A stretch of 64,000 bases of DNA from Gaetbulibacter sp. S0825 (GTDB lineage: Bacteria; Bacteroidota; Bacteroidia; Flavobacteriales; Flavobacteriaceae). Position 1 is the stretch's first letter, and each line of letters opens with the position of its first letter. Below, piece after piece: positions 36,764-45,639 of this stretch. Where the stretch lies: NCBI RefSeq assembly GCF_011777505.1, contig NZ_JAATJT010000003.1:1-64000 (forward strand), given 5' to 3'. A program made the position numbers and the translations under genes. The notes under the pieces are model-generated. The model ran no database searches. It had not been told where the DNA came from and saw only the letters and a list, made by a program, of their open reading frames with translations.

Positions 36764-37378
36764 ATGAAACTTAGTAAAGCTTTTTGGGTTCTGGTAGCAA
36801 TCTTAGCGGTATCCATTGGTCTCTACCCAATTATATATCTAACTACTGATATGAAAAGTAATGGGTTATTAGCTTCCAAAAATCAAGAACTTCTAGCTAC
36901 ATCCATATACAATATTGGCTTTTACACTCACATTTTTCTTGGAGGATTTGCGCTTTTAATTGGCTGGATGCAATTCTCAATAAAACAGAGGCAAAGAAAA
37001 ATTAAATTGCATAGAACTATTGGAAAGGCTTACATTATATCTGTTTTATTAAGTGGGATAGCTGGTCTTTATATTGCGTTTTACGCTACTGGTGGCATAG
37101 GAACAAAACTTGGGTTTGGGATTCTAGCTTTACTCTGGTTAGCTACTACTATTATGGCATATAAAGCTATAAGAAATAAAAAAATTATCGAACATCAAAA
37201 ATGGATGATAAGAAGTTATGCTCTATGTTTTGCTGCTGTTACATTAAGACTTTGGATGCCAATACTTCCTGCTGTTTTTAATTTGGACTTTAGTGAAGCT
37301 TATCCAATTATTTCTTGGCTGTGTTGGGTTCCAAATTTAATTTTTGCAGAAATTTTAATAACAAGAATTAAGAATTGA
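36764..37378 (+). CDS. DUF2306 membrane protein
   Basis: The 204-residue protein has five to six membrane helices, the first at KAFWVLVAILAVSIGLYPIIY. Histidines and arginines around the central helices (YTHIFLGGFALLIGWMQF, KLHRTIGKAYI, EHQKWMIRSYALCFAAVTLRLW) match DUF2306, a family of unknown function that resembles heme-binding membrane proteins in its helix-borne histidines. The 3' end overlaps the converging cysteine desulfurase gene by 11 bases. TATCTTAG at 36735-36742 may be its -7 box. Confidence 0.8.
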   Translation: MKLSKAFWVLVAILAVSIGLYPIIYLTTDMKSNGLLASKNQELLATSIYNIGFYTHIFLGGFALLIGWMQFSIKQRQRKIKLHRTIGKAYIISVLLSGIAGLYIAFYATGGIGTKLGFGILALLWLATTIMAYKAIRNKKIIEHQKWMIRSYALCFAAVTLRLWMPILPAVFNLDFSEAYPIISWLCWVPNLIFAEILITRIKN

Positions 37379-38513
37379 TTAATTCTTTTAAAACCTCAAC
37401 TGCATAATCTATCTCTTCTTTAGTATTATAAATACTGAAAGAAAACCGAACCGATGGTTTTTTCAATTCATCCTCAGTAAGTATCTGCGAAAGCACATGA
37501 GAATTGGATGTTGCACCACTTTGGCAAGCACTTCCTTTAGAACAAGCAATACCTTTTAAATCTAATTGAAACAACAACATAGCAGATTTTTCTTCAGACA
37601 CTGGCAAACGCATATTAACCAAAGTATAAGTACTGTTTTCCATATCTCCTGAACAACCGTTAAAAGCAACTTCTGGCAGCTCTTTTGAAATTCTTGAAAT
37701 GAAATACTCTTTCAAACCTTTCACATAAGTACTTTCTTTTTCAAGGTTTTCGTATGCAAGTTTAAGTGATTCACCTAAACCAACAATATTATGTACACTC
37801 TCAGTTCCTGCGCGATACCCTCGCTCCTGCTCACCTCCAAAAATTAGGGGTTTTAACCCTGAACCCTTTCTAATAAAACAAAAACCAGCACCTTTTGGTC
37901 CATGGAATTTGTGTGCACTTGCTGCCAAAAAATCAATAGGAATTTCCTGCAAATCTAAATCATAGTGCCCAACAGATTGTACGGTGTCACTATGAAACAA
38001 AGCAGAATTGGCTTTGCATAAATTGGCAACACGTGAAATATCGAGTTTATTCCCAATTTCATTATTTATGTGCATTAAGGTCACCAACTGTTTTTTATCA
38101 GATTGCAATAAGGTTTCCAAATGATTATAATCTATCATTCCTTTAGAATCGATATTTACATATTTTATAGCAATTCCATATTCCTTTACAAGTTCATCAA
38201 TGGTGTGCAAAATTGCATGATGCTCAATTTTAGAGGTAATAATTTCAGTAACACCCAAATCCCTTACAGCACTTCTAAGTACTAAATTATCAGCTTCTGT
38301 ACCACCTGAAGTAAATACAATTTCGCCAGCAGACACATTAAAATACGACGCTATATCTTTTCTAATACCTTCTATTAAAGATTTAGATGAACGACCAAAA
38401 CTATGTGAAGATGAAGCATTTCCGTAATTATTTTTCAAAGAATTAGTCATAGCCTCAATCACTTCACTACGTATTTGAGTGGTGGCAGCATTATCAAAAT
38501 ATACTTGCTTCAT
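37368..38513 (-). CDS. Cysteine desulfurase (NifS/IscS-like)
   Basis: I start at the ATG at 38513 (KQVYFDNAATTQ, 381 residues); a longer frame to 38543 lacks family similarity. This PLP enzyme takes sulfur from cysteine. Visible landmarks are DNAATT, TSGGTEADNLVL, HSDTVQSVGH, the PLP lysine in SAHKFHGPKGAGF, and the catalytic cysteine loop GIACSKGSACQSG. There is no iscU or suf gene next to it, so whether it serves Fe-S assembly, tRNA thiolation or another route cannot be told from context. Confidence 0.93.
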   Translation of the reverse strand: MKQVYFDNAATTQIRSEVIEAMTNSLKNNYGNASSSHSFGRSSKSLIEGIRKDIASYFNVSAGEIVFTSGGTEADNLVLRSAVRDLGVTEIITSKIEHHAILHTIDELVKEYGIAIKYVNIDSKGMIDYNHLETLLQSDKKQLVTLMHINNEIGNKLDISRVANLCKANSALFHSDTVQSVGHYDLDLQEIPIDFLAASAHKFHGPKGAGFCFIRKGSGLKPLIFGGEQERGYRAGTESVHNIVGLGESLKLAYENLEKESTYVKGLKEYFISRISKELPEVAFNGCSGDMENSTYTLVNMRLPVSEEKSAMLLFQLDLKGIACSKGSACQSGATSNSHVLSQILTEDELKKPSVRFSFSIYNTKEEIDYAVEVLKELINS

Positions 38514-38590
38514 GTTTACGTCTTTAGAGGCACAAAAATACATTAAGTAAAATTATTTTCATTATGATTCGTTTTAAAATACAATTCGTT

Positions 38591-38598
38591 TATTTTTG
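38591..38598 (+). promoter_or_regulatory. -7 box of the 172-residue lipoprotein gene
   Basis: TATTTTTG fits TAnnTTTG exactly and lies 18 bases before the ATG at 38617, which supports that start over the TTG at 38596 inside the box. Confidence 0.5.
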
Positions 38599-38616
38599 TT
38601 TCTAAACCCATTTACA

Positions 38617-39135
38617 ATGCGCAAATCGTTTTTCATTTTATTAGCAACCATCTTTACAATTACATCATGTGATGATGGCGATATCATTACCGTAGATTTA
38701 GAATTTGATAAAACGCTAGCTTTGTGTGGTAATGAGAATAGTGCTAATTATGTAATTTATGATATTAAAACCGACACAAATGAATCTTTAACACTATTGT
38801 TTCCTGTTAACGATGCAAACAAGTTGATATTCAATCCTATTGACAATCCACATAGTGGCTCTTTCAACATTGATAACAATACAGTAAAGTTTAATTATAG
38901 AACTTATAATGGTGATCCAGAAGAAATGATTTGTCAAGAAATCCCATCATCCACAGTTAGTATCATTAGAGACTACGAAGCTGAGAATGGTACTGTTTAC
39001 TACACTACTACTTACGAAGATGACTTAGGGGTTAGAACTGTAACAGTAGAATTCACTATAGAAAATTTAGATTTAGATATTTTAAATTCAACCAACGAAT
39101 TTCTAGGCACTTACACCTATACGTTTACTCTATAA
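38617..39135 (+). CDS. Lipoprotein of unknown function
   Basis: Starting at the ATG at 38617 gives 172 residues with a lipoprotein signal (LLATIFTITSCDDGD). The mature part is beta-rich and acidic, with two cysteines (LALCGNEN, MICQEIPSS) that might form a disulfide. I recognise no family. It converges on the Smr-domain gene with a 3-base gap and stands alone otherwise. Confidence 0.75.
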   Translation: MRKSFFILLATIFTITSCDDGDIITVDLEFDKTLALCGNENSANYVIYDIKTDTNESLTLLFPVNDANKLIFNPIDNPHSGSFNIDNNTVKFNYRTYNGDPEEMICQEIPSSTVSIIRDYEAENGTVYYTTTYEDDLGVRTVTVEFTIENLDLDILNSTNEFLGTYTYTFTL

Positions 39136-39138
39136 AAT

Positions 39139-39690
39139 TTACTTGCTCTGATAAACATAAACCTCGGTAGCACCTAACCCATATTTTTGGTAATTAGCAT
39201 CATAGAATTTAATATTATCATATTGCTTAAATAAGTATTCCAATTCAAGTTTAAGCACTCCTTCTCCAACACCATGAATAAATACTATTTTTTGTATGCG
39301 CTTACGCATTGCAAACTGCAACTGTCGTTTTGCTGTATCTAATTGCAGGGTTAAAATTTCATGCTTAGACATTCTTTTGTAAGATTTCACCAATTGATGG
39401 ATATGCAAATCTACCTCCATTGCTGGCTGTGTTCTTTCTTTTCGCTTAACAACGGTAGCTTTCCTTTTTTGTGGATTTTTATCGGAATGTATTTTTTGAA
39501 ATGTATCCTCGTTAAAACCTGACGATTTTAATATTTTAGGATTTTCTACTTTTACTAATTGTGATGCCTCAAATTCAAACTCAAAATCGTCCTCAGTTTG
39601 AATTGTTATAATATTGTTTTTAGCAAAGATAACCTCTCCAGAAAGGTCTTCATCCAACACATCAACATAATCGCCTACTTTTAACGGCAT
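39139..39690 (-). CDS. Smr-domain protein with N-terminal DUF2027-like region
   Basis: The 183-residue protein begins with a small beta-barrel-like region (VGDYVDVLDEDLSGEVIF, DDFEFEFEASQLVKVE) resembling the DUF2027 fragment. The C-terminal Smr domain (about 95-183) has the DLHIHQL motif and the HGVGEGVLK motif. Smr domains nick DNA or RNA structures, or act in ribosome rescue, in MutS2-related proteins. No MutS part is fused here. A 64-residue membrane protein precedes it by 2 bases, so they form a pair. Confidence 0.85.
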   Translation of the reverse strand: MPLKVGDYVDVLDEDLSGEVIFAKNNIITIQTEDDFEFEFEASQLVKVENPKILKSSGFNEDTFQKIHSDKNPQKRKATVVKRKERTQPAMEVDLHIHQLVKSYKRMSKHEILTLQLDTAKRQLQFAMRKRIQKIVFIHGVGEGVLKLELEYLFKQYDNIKFYDANYQKYGLGATEVYVYQSK

Positions 39691-39692
39691 AT

Positions 39693-39887
39693 TTATTCTT
39701 TTTCGCTTTTTATAAAACTATCATCATCATCTTTACCCGAAATACCACGAGACAGTCTATACAAACCAGTCATAAGCATTACAATGCCTCCAATCAAAAT
39801 GTATTCATTTTGATTTTCTTCTGCTTGTGAATAAAGAGCTATTATACCTCCTCCTAAGATTAAAATGATATTTATTATTCTAGACAT
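39693..39887 (-). CDS. Small membrane protein next to the Smr gene
   Basis: The 64-residue protein has two membrane segments (INIILILGGGIIALYSQ and EYILIGGIVMLMTGLYRL) and a charged tail (GKDDDDSFIKSEKE). The 2-base gap to the Smr gene implies co-transcription. The family is not recognised. Confidence 0.65.
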   Translation of the reverse strand: MSRIINIILILGGGIIALYSQAEENQNEYILIGGIVMLMTGLYRLSRGISGKDDDDSFIKSEKE

Positions 39888-39990
39888 AATTCTAATTTAA
39901 TTATACTATAATTTTGGTTCTCTAAAGTATGGCTTTTATTGAAAATAGCATTAAAAAACCATACAAAATAAGTCGACAAACGTATATTTT

Positions 39991-40033
39991 TTATCGATGA
40001 AATACTATTTTTTCAAAAATATATCTATATTTA
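39991..40033 (+). promoter_or_regulatory. TCGATGAAATAC motif and -7 box before the T9SS cargo gene
   Basis: TTATCGATGAAATAC at 39991-40005 shares 12 bases (TCGATGAAATAC) with the site at 4340-4351. TATATTTA at 40026-40033 could be the -7 box, placing the motif around the -33 region. A shared regulator is an inference. Confidence 0.45.
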
Positions 40034-40065
40034 CGAGCAAATTAATCTAAAGCCTATGTAAGGTT

Positions 40066-41862
40066 ATGAAATTGAAAATATTACTTGTTCTATGCTTAGT
40101 TTCAAACTTCGTCATGGCTCAGATTTCTGTGAGTGGCAATAACTATATATATGCCACTACTAGTGTTGATGCTCCAGATGTATATGTGTTTGTTGAAGAT
40201 GATGTGAATTTAGAAAACTCCAACTCTTATTTTTATTTAAGAAATGATGCTCAATTGCTTCAAGGCACAGGTTCAACTGGCAATTCTGGTGTTGGGAAGT
40301 TAAGTGCTTATCAAAGTGGCACTGTAAATAATTTCGCCTATAATTATTGGTGTTCACCCGTTGGTAATACTGATTTGGACAATAATGCCAATAGATCTTT
40401 TAGACCTAACAATAATATTTATGATGTGACTGCTACGCCAATTACAAGTAGTTTAGCTACCTATACAACTGGTTTAGATGGAACTTCGGGACCATTAGTA
40501 ATATCAAGTCGTTGGCTATATACATACAACCCTGGGACAACTTATAGTGAGTGGAATTATATATCAGATTCTGGAACAGCTGCTGTTGGCTATGGATTTA
40601 CAATGAAAGGAACTACAGGTGGTAACCAATTATATGATTTTAGAGGGAAACCAAACAATGGCACCATCTCAACCAATGTTGTAGCTGGAGATTGGACTTT
40701 GGTAGGAAACCCTTACCCTTCTGCTCTTGATGCTCTTGATTATATTCACGATACACAAAACCAAACGTCCATAAATGGAGCTTTATACTATTGGGAACAA
40801 GATGCAACTGTTAATTCACATAATGTTGCCGATTATGTTGGCGGTTACGCATCATATACCATTAACGCAGCTGGCACAGTAGAAACCTATACAGACGCTA
40901 CTTTTGACACTTATAATAGTGATGGCTCACTAAACACAACAGGTGGTTCTAGAACAAGTCCAAAAACAGCAAGACGCTATATTCCAATTGGTCAAGGCTT
41001 TATGATAATTGGTACTGCAAATAGTACTGCAAGGACATTGAATTCTCATAGAGAATATTATAAACAATCTGATATAGATAGTGAGTTTTTTAGAACCGGA
41101 AATTCAAAAAAAGAAAAGAAACCAAACAAAAATATTGATAAAATAATATACAACGATAATGGCTTGCAGATTCTACCCAACGAGTACAAACGTTTTAGGT
41201 TAAACATTGATTTTAACGATGTATACACAAGACAGATATTACAAAATTTCCATCATACCGCAAGCGATCGTTTTGACTATGGTTTAGAAATTGAAAGCCC
41301 AGAAGGAGTTGATTCTGATGCGTATTGGGTTTTAAATGACAAAGCTTACGTAGCTCAAGCTTTTAATTTTGATGAAAGTATAAAAATTCCTTTGGCTGTA
41401 AAGGTTAACAACCAAAATCAATTAATTAGATTTAGAATTTTTGATGTACAAAACTTTAATCCTAATCAAACCATTTACTTGCATGATATTGAGACAGATG
41501 TTTATACAGATTTAACTCAAGAAAACCATGAAGTAAATCTTGAAGCTGGAGATTACACCAACCGATTTGAAATAACTTTTACTAATAATAAGAATATTGA
41601 TATAGAACTTGAGTCTGATAGTTTAGCTGTTTATCAAAACAACCCAGATTCGCAGTTAACTATAATAAACCCTAATAATCTAAATATTGACGATGTGGTA
41701 TTGTACGATGTGAGTGGTAAGTTAATATTTCATCACAAAGATTTGGATTCAAGAACTAAGCACGAATTTTCTACTCAAGGTTTGAGCAGTGGCATTTATT
41801 TAGTTTCAGTAAAAATCAACAAAAGTGCTATTAACAAAAAAGTAGTGATTAGTAATAAATAG
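40066..41862 (+). CDS. T9SS-secreted protein with type A sorting domain
   Basis: The 598-residue protein has a signal peptide (CLVSNFVMAQ). The N-terminal part is beta-rich (FVEDDVNLENSNSYFYLRNDAQLLQG, VAGDWTLVGNPYPSALDALDYI). The last 75 residues are a T9SS type A sorting tail (Por_Sec_tail): VVLYDVSGKLIFHHKDL, LSSGIYLVSVKINKS and the basic ending KKVVISNK. It is therefore exported to the cell surface or medium; the activity is unknown. Promoter-region motifs resemble those of the CAP lipoprotein gene. A terminator follows. Confidence 0.88.
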   Translation: MKLKILLVLCLVSNFVMAQISVSGNNYIYATTSVDAPDVYVFVEDDVNLENSNSYFYLRNDAQLLQGTGSTGNSGVGKLSAYQSGTVNNFAYNYWCSPVGNTDLDNNANRSFRPNNNIYDVTATPITSSLATYTTGLDGTSGPLVISSRWLYTYNPGTTYSEWNYISDSGTAAVGYGFTMKGTTGGNQLYDFRGKPNNGTISTNVVAGDWTLVGNPYPSALDALDYIHDTQNQTSINGALYYWEQDATVNSHNVADYVGGYASYTINAAGTVETYTDATFDTYNSDGSLNTTGGSRTSPKTARRYIPIGQGFMIIGTANSTARTLNSHREYYKQSDIDSEFFRTGNSKKEKKPNKNIDKIIYNDNGLQILPNEYKRFRLNIDFNDVYTRQILQNFHHTASDRFDYGLEIESPEGVDSDAYWVLNDKAYVAQAFNFDESIKIPLAVKVNNQNQLIRFRIFDVQNFNPNQTIYLHDIETDVYTDLTQENHEVNLEAGDYTNRFEITFTNNKNIDIELESDSLAVYQNNPDSQLTIINPNNLNIDDVVLYDVSGKLIFHHKDLDSRTKHEFSTQGLSSGIYLVSVKINKSAINKKVVISNK

Positions 41863-41887
41863 TTTTACATTACACCGTATAAATATT

Positions 41888-41920
41888 AAAAAAGAACTAT
41901 CTATATGATGGTTCTTTTTC
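41888..41920 (+). terminator. Terminator of the T9SS cargo gene
   Basis: A 9-bp stem with one G-T wobble (AGAACTATC/GATGGTTCT, loop TATAT) is followed by five T. Confidence 0.82.
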
Positions 41921-41941
41921 TATTTATTAGAGATACTTTTT

Positions 41942-41949
41942 TAACTTTG
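41942..41949 (+). promoter_or_regulatory. -7 box of the DUF2752/CCC/CD225 cluster
   Basis: TAACTTTG fits the -7 consensus and lies 20 bases before the first ATG of the cluster. No clear -33 TTG is present at the usual distance. Confidence 0.5.
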
Positions 41950-41969
41950 AAAAACTTATAAAACTTACA

Positions 41970-42254
41970 ATGCTTTCTCCTGAAGATTACATGTTACCTT
42001 GCCTTAGTAAAAAATTCCTAGGAATAGAGTGCTTTGGCTGCGGATTTCAAAGATCCATATCGTTCTTGTTTCAGGGGGAATTTATAGCTGCATTTAAAAT
42101 GTACCCTGGAATTTATCCGCTTTTTGCTTTAGGCGTGTTTCTAATTTTAAACTTCTTTTTAAAAATAAAAAATGCTGAAAAAATTAAAATAACTTTAGTA
42201 GTTTTAAGCATTGTATTTATTGTAACAAACTATATATTAAAAATAACCAACTAA
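41970..42254 (+). CDS. DUF2752 membrane protein (short copy)
   Basis: The 94-residue protein has the DUF2752 signature ECFGCGFQRSISFLF (CxGCGxxR) followed by two membrane helices (GIYPLFALGVFLILNFFL and ITLVVLSIVFIVTNYIL). It lacks the N-terminal helix seen in the other copy at 42869, so it is the truncated form common in Bacteroidota. It is the first of four tightly spaced small membrane genes. Role unknown. Confidence 0.85.
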   Translation: MLSPEDYMLPCLSKKFLGIECFGCGFQRSISFLFQGEFIAAFKMYPGIYPLFALGVFLILNFFLKIKNAEKIKITLVVLSIVFIVTNYILKITN

Positions 42255-42262
42255 ATAGTATT

Positions 42263-42586
42263 ATGGAAAAACAAAAACTCAACACTACCCTAGTATATAT
42301 ACTTGCAATTTTAGGGTTTTTATGCTGCTGTATTGGTGGTATAGGATTTATTTTTGCAGGAATTGCATTTTATATTGCGCATACTAAACTAAAGGAAGCC
42401 TATGCCAATCCAGAAAATTATGAAAACATAGATGCAATGAAAACAGCAAAAACAGTTGCATTAGTAGCACTTATCATTAGTAGTCTTTACTTTTTATACA
42501 ATGTTTATTGGTTTTCGACTGGTGGATGGGATGAATTTATGATGAAATATCAAGAAGCTATGGAAGAAATGCAACGAAACCAATAA
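42263..42586 (+). CDS. CCC-motif membrane protein
   Basis: The 107-residue protein has two membrane helices; the first bears FLCCCIGGIGFIFAGIAFYIAH, the three-cysteine signature of the 'CCC motif' family in Bacteroidota. The polar linker (KEAYANPENYENIDAMKTAKTVA) resembles that of CD225/dispanin proteins, and the next gene is such a protein, so the two may be distant paralogues. Spacing is 8 bases from the upstream gene and 17 bases to the next. Confidence 0.8.
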   Translation: MEKQKLNTTLVYILAILGFLCCCIGGIGFIFAGIAFYIAHTKLKEAYANPENYENIDAMKTAKTVALVALIISSLYFLYNVYWFSTGGWDEFMMKYQEAMEEMQRNQ

Positions 42587-42603
42587 CAACTTAAACTTTT
42601 AAA

Positions 42604-42882
42604 ATGGAACAAATCAAACCACCAAGACCAGATAGTTATTTAGCTTTAGCAATTATTAGTACCATAATATGCTGCTTGCCTTTAGGAATTGTTAGCATTG
42701 TTTATGCTACAAAGGTAAACAGTCTTTATGCTGATGGCAATTACGACGAAGCTATTAGAGCTTCAAAAAATGCAAAAACTTGGGGACTAGTTTCTGTTGG
42801 TGTTGCAGTTGTTGGTTTGCTCATTTATATACTGATATTTGGAGTTGCCATTTTTGGAGCATTAAGTAATGGTAATTTCTAA
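42604..42882 (+). CDS. CD225/dispanin-family membrane protein
   Basis: The 92-residue protein has two membrane helices. A proline-rich start (MEQIKPPRPDSYLALAII) leads into CCLPLGIVSIVYATKVN and the polar loop GNYDEAIRASKNAKTWG, the hallmark of CD225 (interferon-induced transmembrane-like) proteins. Bacterial members are of unknown function. It overlaps the following DUF2752 gene by 14 bases, so translation is coupled. Confidence 0.85.
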   Translation: MEQIKPPRPDSYLALAIISTIICCLPLGIVSIVYATKVNSLYADGNYDEAIRASKNAKTWGLVSVGVAVVGLLIYILIFGVAIFGALSNGNF

Positions 42883-43279
42883 ACTAAAATTATCAATAAT
42901 TATAATTGGAGTGCTAACGTTTTTAGGAATGTTAGCACTTTATATTTTTTGGAATCCCACAGAAACAAATATTTTCCCTAAATGTCCTGTTTATGGAGTA
43001 ACAGGTATTTATTGCCCAGGTTGTGGTAGCCAACGAGCTGCACATCAAATTTTAAACGGAAACATTATTGAAGGCATAAGACACAATTACTTAATTGGGT
43101 TACTTGGATTGGTACTATCATATCAAGCCTTTATGTTTATAATGAATAATGTATTACAAAAAGGAATCGTTAATTTATTACACAAGTCTAAAGTTACATT
43201 GGGTATTCTTATAATTGTGATATTATTTTGGATTCTTCGAAATATCAATCTATTTCCATTTACTGAATTAGCACCATAA
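42869..43279 (+). CDS. DUF2752 membrane protein (full-length copy)
   Basis: The 136-residue protein has an N-terminal membrane helix (IIIIGVLTFLGMLALYIFW), then the loop with FPKCPVYGVTGIYCPGCGSQRAAHQIL (CxGCGxxRA signature) and two more helices. It is the last of the four-gene cluster and is followed by a strong bidirectional terminator. DUF2752 proteins have no established role; the cysteine motif suggests metal binding or redox activity. Confidence 0.87.
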   Translation: MVISKLKLSIIIIGVLTFLGMLALYIFWNPTETNIFPKCPVYGVTGIYCPGCGSQRAAHQILNGNIIEGIRHNYLIGLLGLVLSYQAFMFIMNNVLQKGIVNLLHKSKVTLGILIIVILFWILRNINLFPFTELAP

Positions 43280-43309
43280 AAAAAGGCGACCTATTGGTCG
43301 CCTTTTTAT
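43278..43309. terminator. Bidirectional terminator after the DUF2752 cluster
   Basis: The perfect 7-bp stem GGCGACC/GGTCGCC with loop TATT is flanked by A and T runs and serves both converging units. Confidence 0.88.
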
Positions 43310-43322
43310 CCTGAAATCTATA

Positions 43323-43769
43323 TTAAAATAATGATGCTCCAACAATAGCGAGTAAAAACATTATTAGATATAAGCTGAAAATAATTATCGCAAAAATCCC
43401 TATAAATTTATAATGAGATTTTAAGTTAGAAAATGCTGATTCAAAATCATCGTTATTATTTGCATGTAATGCTCTTTTCATTTTTCTTGAAAATTTATAT
43501 AAATAATAAACTGGAAAGAAATATATAAGTGCTATAACTACATAGAAAACTCCCATTCCTGCAGTGTATCCTAATTGATAAGCAGGTGAATCTCCCATAG
43601 TCGACATGATAGTCCCAAATAATAAACCTACCACAACCATCAGTCCAATACCGATAAAACCAATTATTGACAAGAAGAAAGACCATTTAGCAATCTCATT
43701 TAAAAAACGCTTAATATTAGTTGATATATTCAGCTCAAAAGTGTCAAAAGATGACGGATTATTTTCCAT
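43323..43769 (-). CDS. DUF5362-like membrane protein
   Basis: The 148-residue protein has three membrane segments (ASN-free stretches near residues 28-55, 70-98 and 122-148; e.g. FFLSIIGFIGIGLMVVVGLL). A polar helix (RALHANNNDDFESAFSNLKSHYKFIG) between the second and third segments recalls the dispanin-like loops of the neighbouring cluster and matches the DUF5362 type. It lies 11 bases after rocD on the same strand. The function is unknown. Confidence 0.72.
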   Translation of the reverse strand: MENNPSSFDTFELNISTNIKRFLNEIAKWSFFLSIIGFIGIGLMVVVGLLFGTIMSTMGDSPAYQLGYTAGMGVFYVVIALIYFFPVYYLYKFSRKMKRALHANNNDDFESAFSNLKSHYKFIGIFAIIIFSLYLIMFLLAIVGASLF

Positions 43770-43780
43770 AAATAGTTTAT

Positions 43781-45025
43781 TTAATTTTCAAACTCTTTAA
43801 GTGTTTTAATAATAATTGAAACACAATCTAATAATTGTTCTTCGGTCATTACCAAAGGAGGTGCAAAACGAATAATATTACCATGAGTTGGCTTTGCCAA
43901 TAACCCATTATCTCTAAGTTTTAAACATATATTCCAAGCTGTATCACTGTCTTCATCATCATTAATTACTATAGCATTTAACAAGCCTTTTCCTCTTACA
44001 AGTTTAACTATGTTACTTTGCTCTATATACTTGTTCATTTCAGCTCTAAAAACCTTACCTAAAAATTCAGCATTTTCAGTAAGCTTTTCTTCTTTTACAA
44101 CTTCTAAAGCAGCAATAGCTACAGCAGCAGCTACAGGATTTCCACCATAAGTACTACCATGGTTTCCAGGTCTAATAACATTCATAATTTCATTATTAGC
44201 CAATACTGCAGACACAGGATAAATTCCTCCACTTAATGCTTTACCAAGAACCAAAATATCTGGTTTTACATTTTCATGGTCTACAGCAAGCATTCTTCCT
44301 GTTCTTGCTATTCCTGTTTGGACTTCATCTGCAATAAATAATATATTATACTTTTCACATAATGCTTTTGCATTTGCCAAATAACCTTCACTAGGCACAT
44401 AAACTCCAGCTTCGCCTTGAATTGGCTCTACTAAAAACCCTGCAATATCACTTGAACTTTCCAAAGCATTTTCCAATGCTTGCAAGTTGTTGTATTCAAT
44501 TTTCATGAATCCCTCTGTGTATGGTCCAAAGTTTTTACGAGCTACAGGGTCATTAGAAAACGATATGATAGTCGTTGTTCTTCCGTGAAAGTTGTTTTCA
44601 CAAACAATGATTTTTGCTTTGTTTGTGTCAATACCTTTGACTTCATAAGCCCATTTTCTGCAAACTTTTAAAGCCGTTTCAACAGCCTCAGCTCCAGTAT
44701 TTATTGGTAACACTTTATCGAAGCCAAAGTACTCGGTGATATACTTTTCGTATTTGCCTAACATGTCGTTGTAAAACGCACGAGATGTTAATGTAAGTGT
44801 TTGTGATTGCTTTGTTAAAGCTTCAACAATTTTTGGGTGACAATGCCCTTGATTAACAGATGAGTAAGCCGATAAGAAATCGTAATATTGCTTACCTTCT
44901 ACGTCCCAAACATGTACACCTTCTCCTCTACTCAAAACTACTGGTAGTGGATGATAGTTTTGCGCACCATATTTGTTTTCTAATGCCATCGCCTCTTGCG
45001 ATGAAATGTGGTCTAAAACAGCCAT
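43781..45025 (-). CDS. rocD: Ornithine--oxo-acid transaminase
   Basis: The 414-residue class III PLP aminotransferase converts ornithine to glutamate semialdehyde. Segments seen: [78 protein letters not shown], and the PLP lysine in [15 protein letters not shown]. These match ornithine aminotransferase rather than acetylornithine aminotransferase. No arginine-catabolism partner is adjacent. A 239-base intergenic region lies upstream. Confidence 0.94.
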   Translation of the reverse strand: MAVLDHISSQEAMALENKYGAQNYHPLPVVLSRGEGVHVWDVEGKQYYDFLSAYSSVNQGHCHPKIVEALTKQSQTLTLTSRAFYNDMLGKYEKYITEYFGFDKVLPINTGAEAVETALKVCRKWAYEVKGIDTNKAKIIVCENNFHGRTTTIISFSNDPVARKNFGPYTEGFMKIEYNNLQALENALESSSDIAGFLVEPIQGEAGVYVPSEGYLANAKALCEKYNILFIADEVQTGIARTGRMLAVDHENVKPDILVLGKALSGGIYPVSAVLANNEIMNVIRPGNHGSTYGGNPVAAAVAIAALEVVKEEKLTENAEFLGKVFRAEMNKYIEQSNIVKLVRGKGLLNAIVINDDEDSDTAWNICLKLRDNGLLAKPTHGNIIRFAPPLVMTEEQLLDCVSIIIKTLKEFEN

Positions 45026-45105
45026 TTTAAAAATAATTTAAGGTTTATGCCTTATCTAAATAAGACACCGTTTAACATCATATTATAATGCAAACATTAA
45101 TAATT

Positions 45106-45122
45106 AAATCTCGCTTAGCGAG
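45106..45122. repeat. 17-base palindromic repeat AAATCTCGCTTAGCGAG, copy 1
   Basis: This sequence occurs again, identically, at 52819-52835. It contains the palindrome CTCGCTTAGCGAG. It sits in a 239-base gene-free region (45026-45264) that also has an inverted repeat TTTCGA-GGTA-TCGAAA at 45154-45169 and otherwise nothing I can name. Confidence 0.6.
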
Positions 45123-45264
45123 TAAAATAACCATTCCTTATCTACCTTTATCCTTTCGAGGTATCGAAAATTCAGCGTGGGAAAGAAATCATCCCTAAAG
45201 GCTTGCAAATTACTAAATATTAGTTGCTTCCAAAAATCTTCTCACAATATTTTCTAATCCAAAA

Positions 45265-45639
45265 TTATCGTGACAATGACGATACTTGTATCTCTAGGCG
45301 TTTAATTTCTCGTGTTAAGGCATTTCTATGAATCTGCATCCAAGCAAATATCTTTAGCATACTAATCATCATAAAACAAAAGAATACACCAGCAACCCAA
45401 AGTATTAAATCATTAGTCTCTTCAACATCAAAAGTTTGAATAAGACAATAGATGAGTAATCCAAAAGCAATGGCAGTAATTATATTCATAATAATTAAAA
45501 GCCATGAGTTTTTACCTTTAAACAATCCACCAAGCATTTGAAATACGTTTTGCTCGTCTAACTCATCATAAAATTTTGCTTCTTCTTCTGTTAATGTGTC
45601 CTTTATTAACTTGTCTATGTCTTCCATGTTAGTTCTCAT
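45265..45639 (-). CDS. Membrane protein of DUF6768 type, sigma-factor partner
   Basis: The 124-residue protein (or 120 from the ATG at 45627) has an acidic N-terminus (IDKLIKDTLTEEEAKFYDELDE), two membrane helices and a C-terminal amphipathic helix (RNALTREIKRLEIQVSSLSR). Its place directly after an ECF sigma gene and the N-terminal KxLxEEE pattern fit the DUF6768 family associated with such sigma factors. It may tether or inhibit the sigma factor; this is inferred. The first ATG overlaps the sigma gene by 11 bases. Confidence 0.72.
   Translation of the reverse strand: MRTNMEDIDKLIKDTLTEEEAKFYDELDEQNVFQMLGGLFKGKNSWLLIIMNIITAIAFGLLIYCLIQTFDVEETNDLILWVAGVFFCFMMISMLKIFAWMQIHRNALTREIKRLEIQVSSLSR

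Noticed and set aside
45026-45264. Gene-free region upstream of rocD examined for a small RNA or tRNA
   Set aside because: It has short palindromes but no cloverleaf, no terminator on either strand and no extended pairing, so only the repeat is reported.
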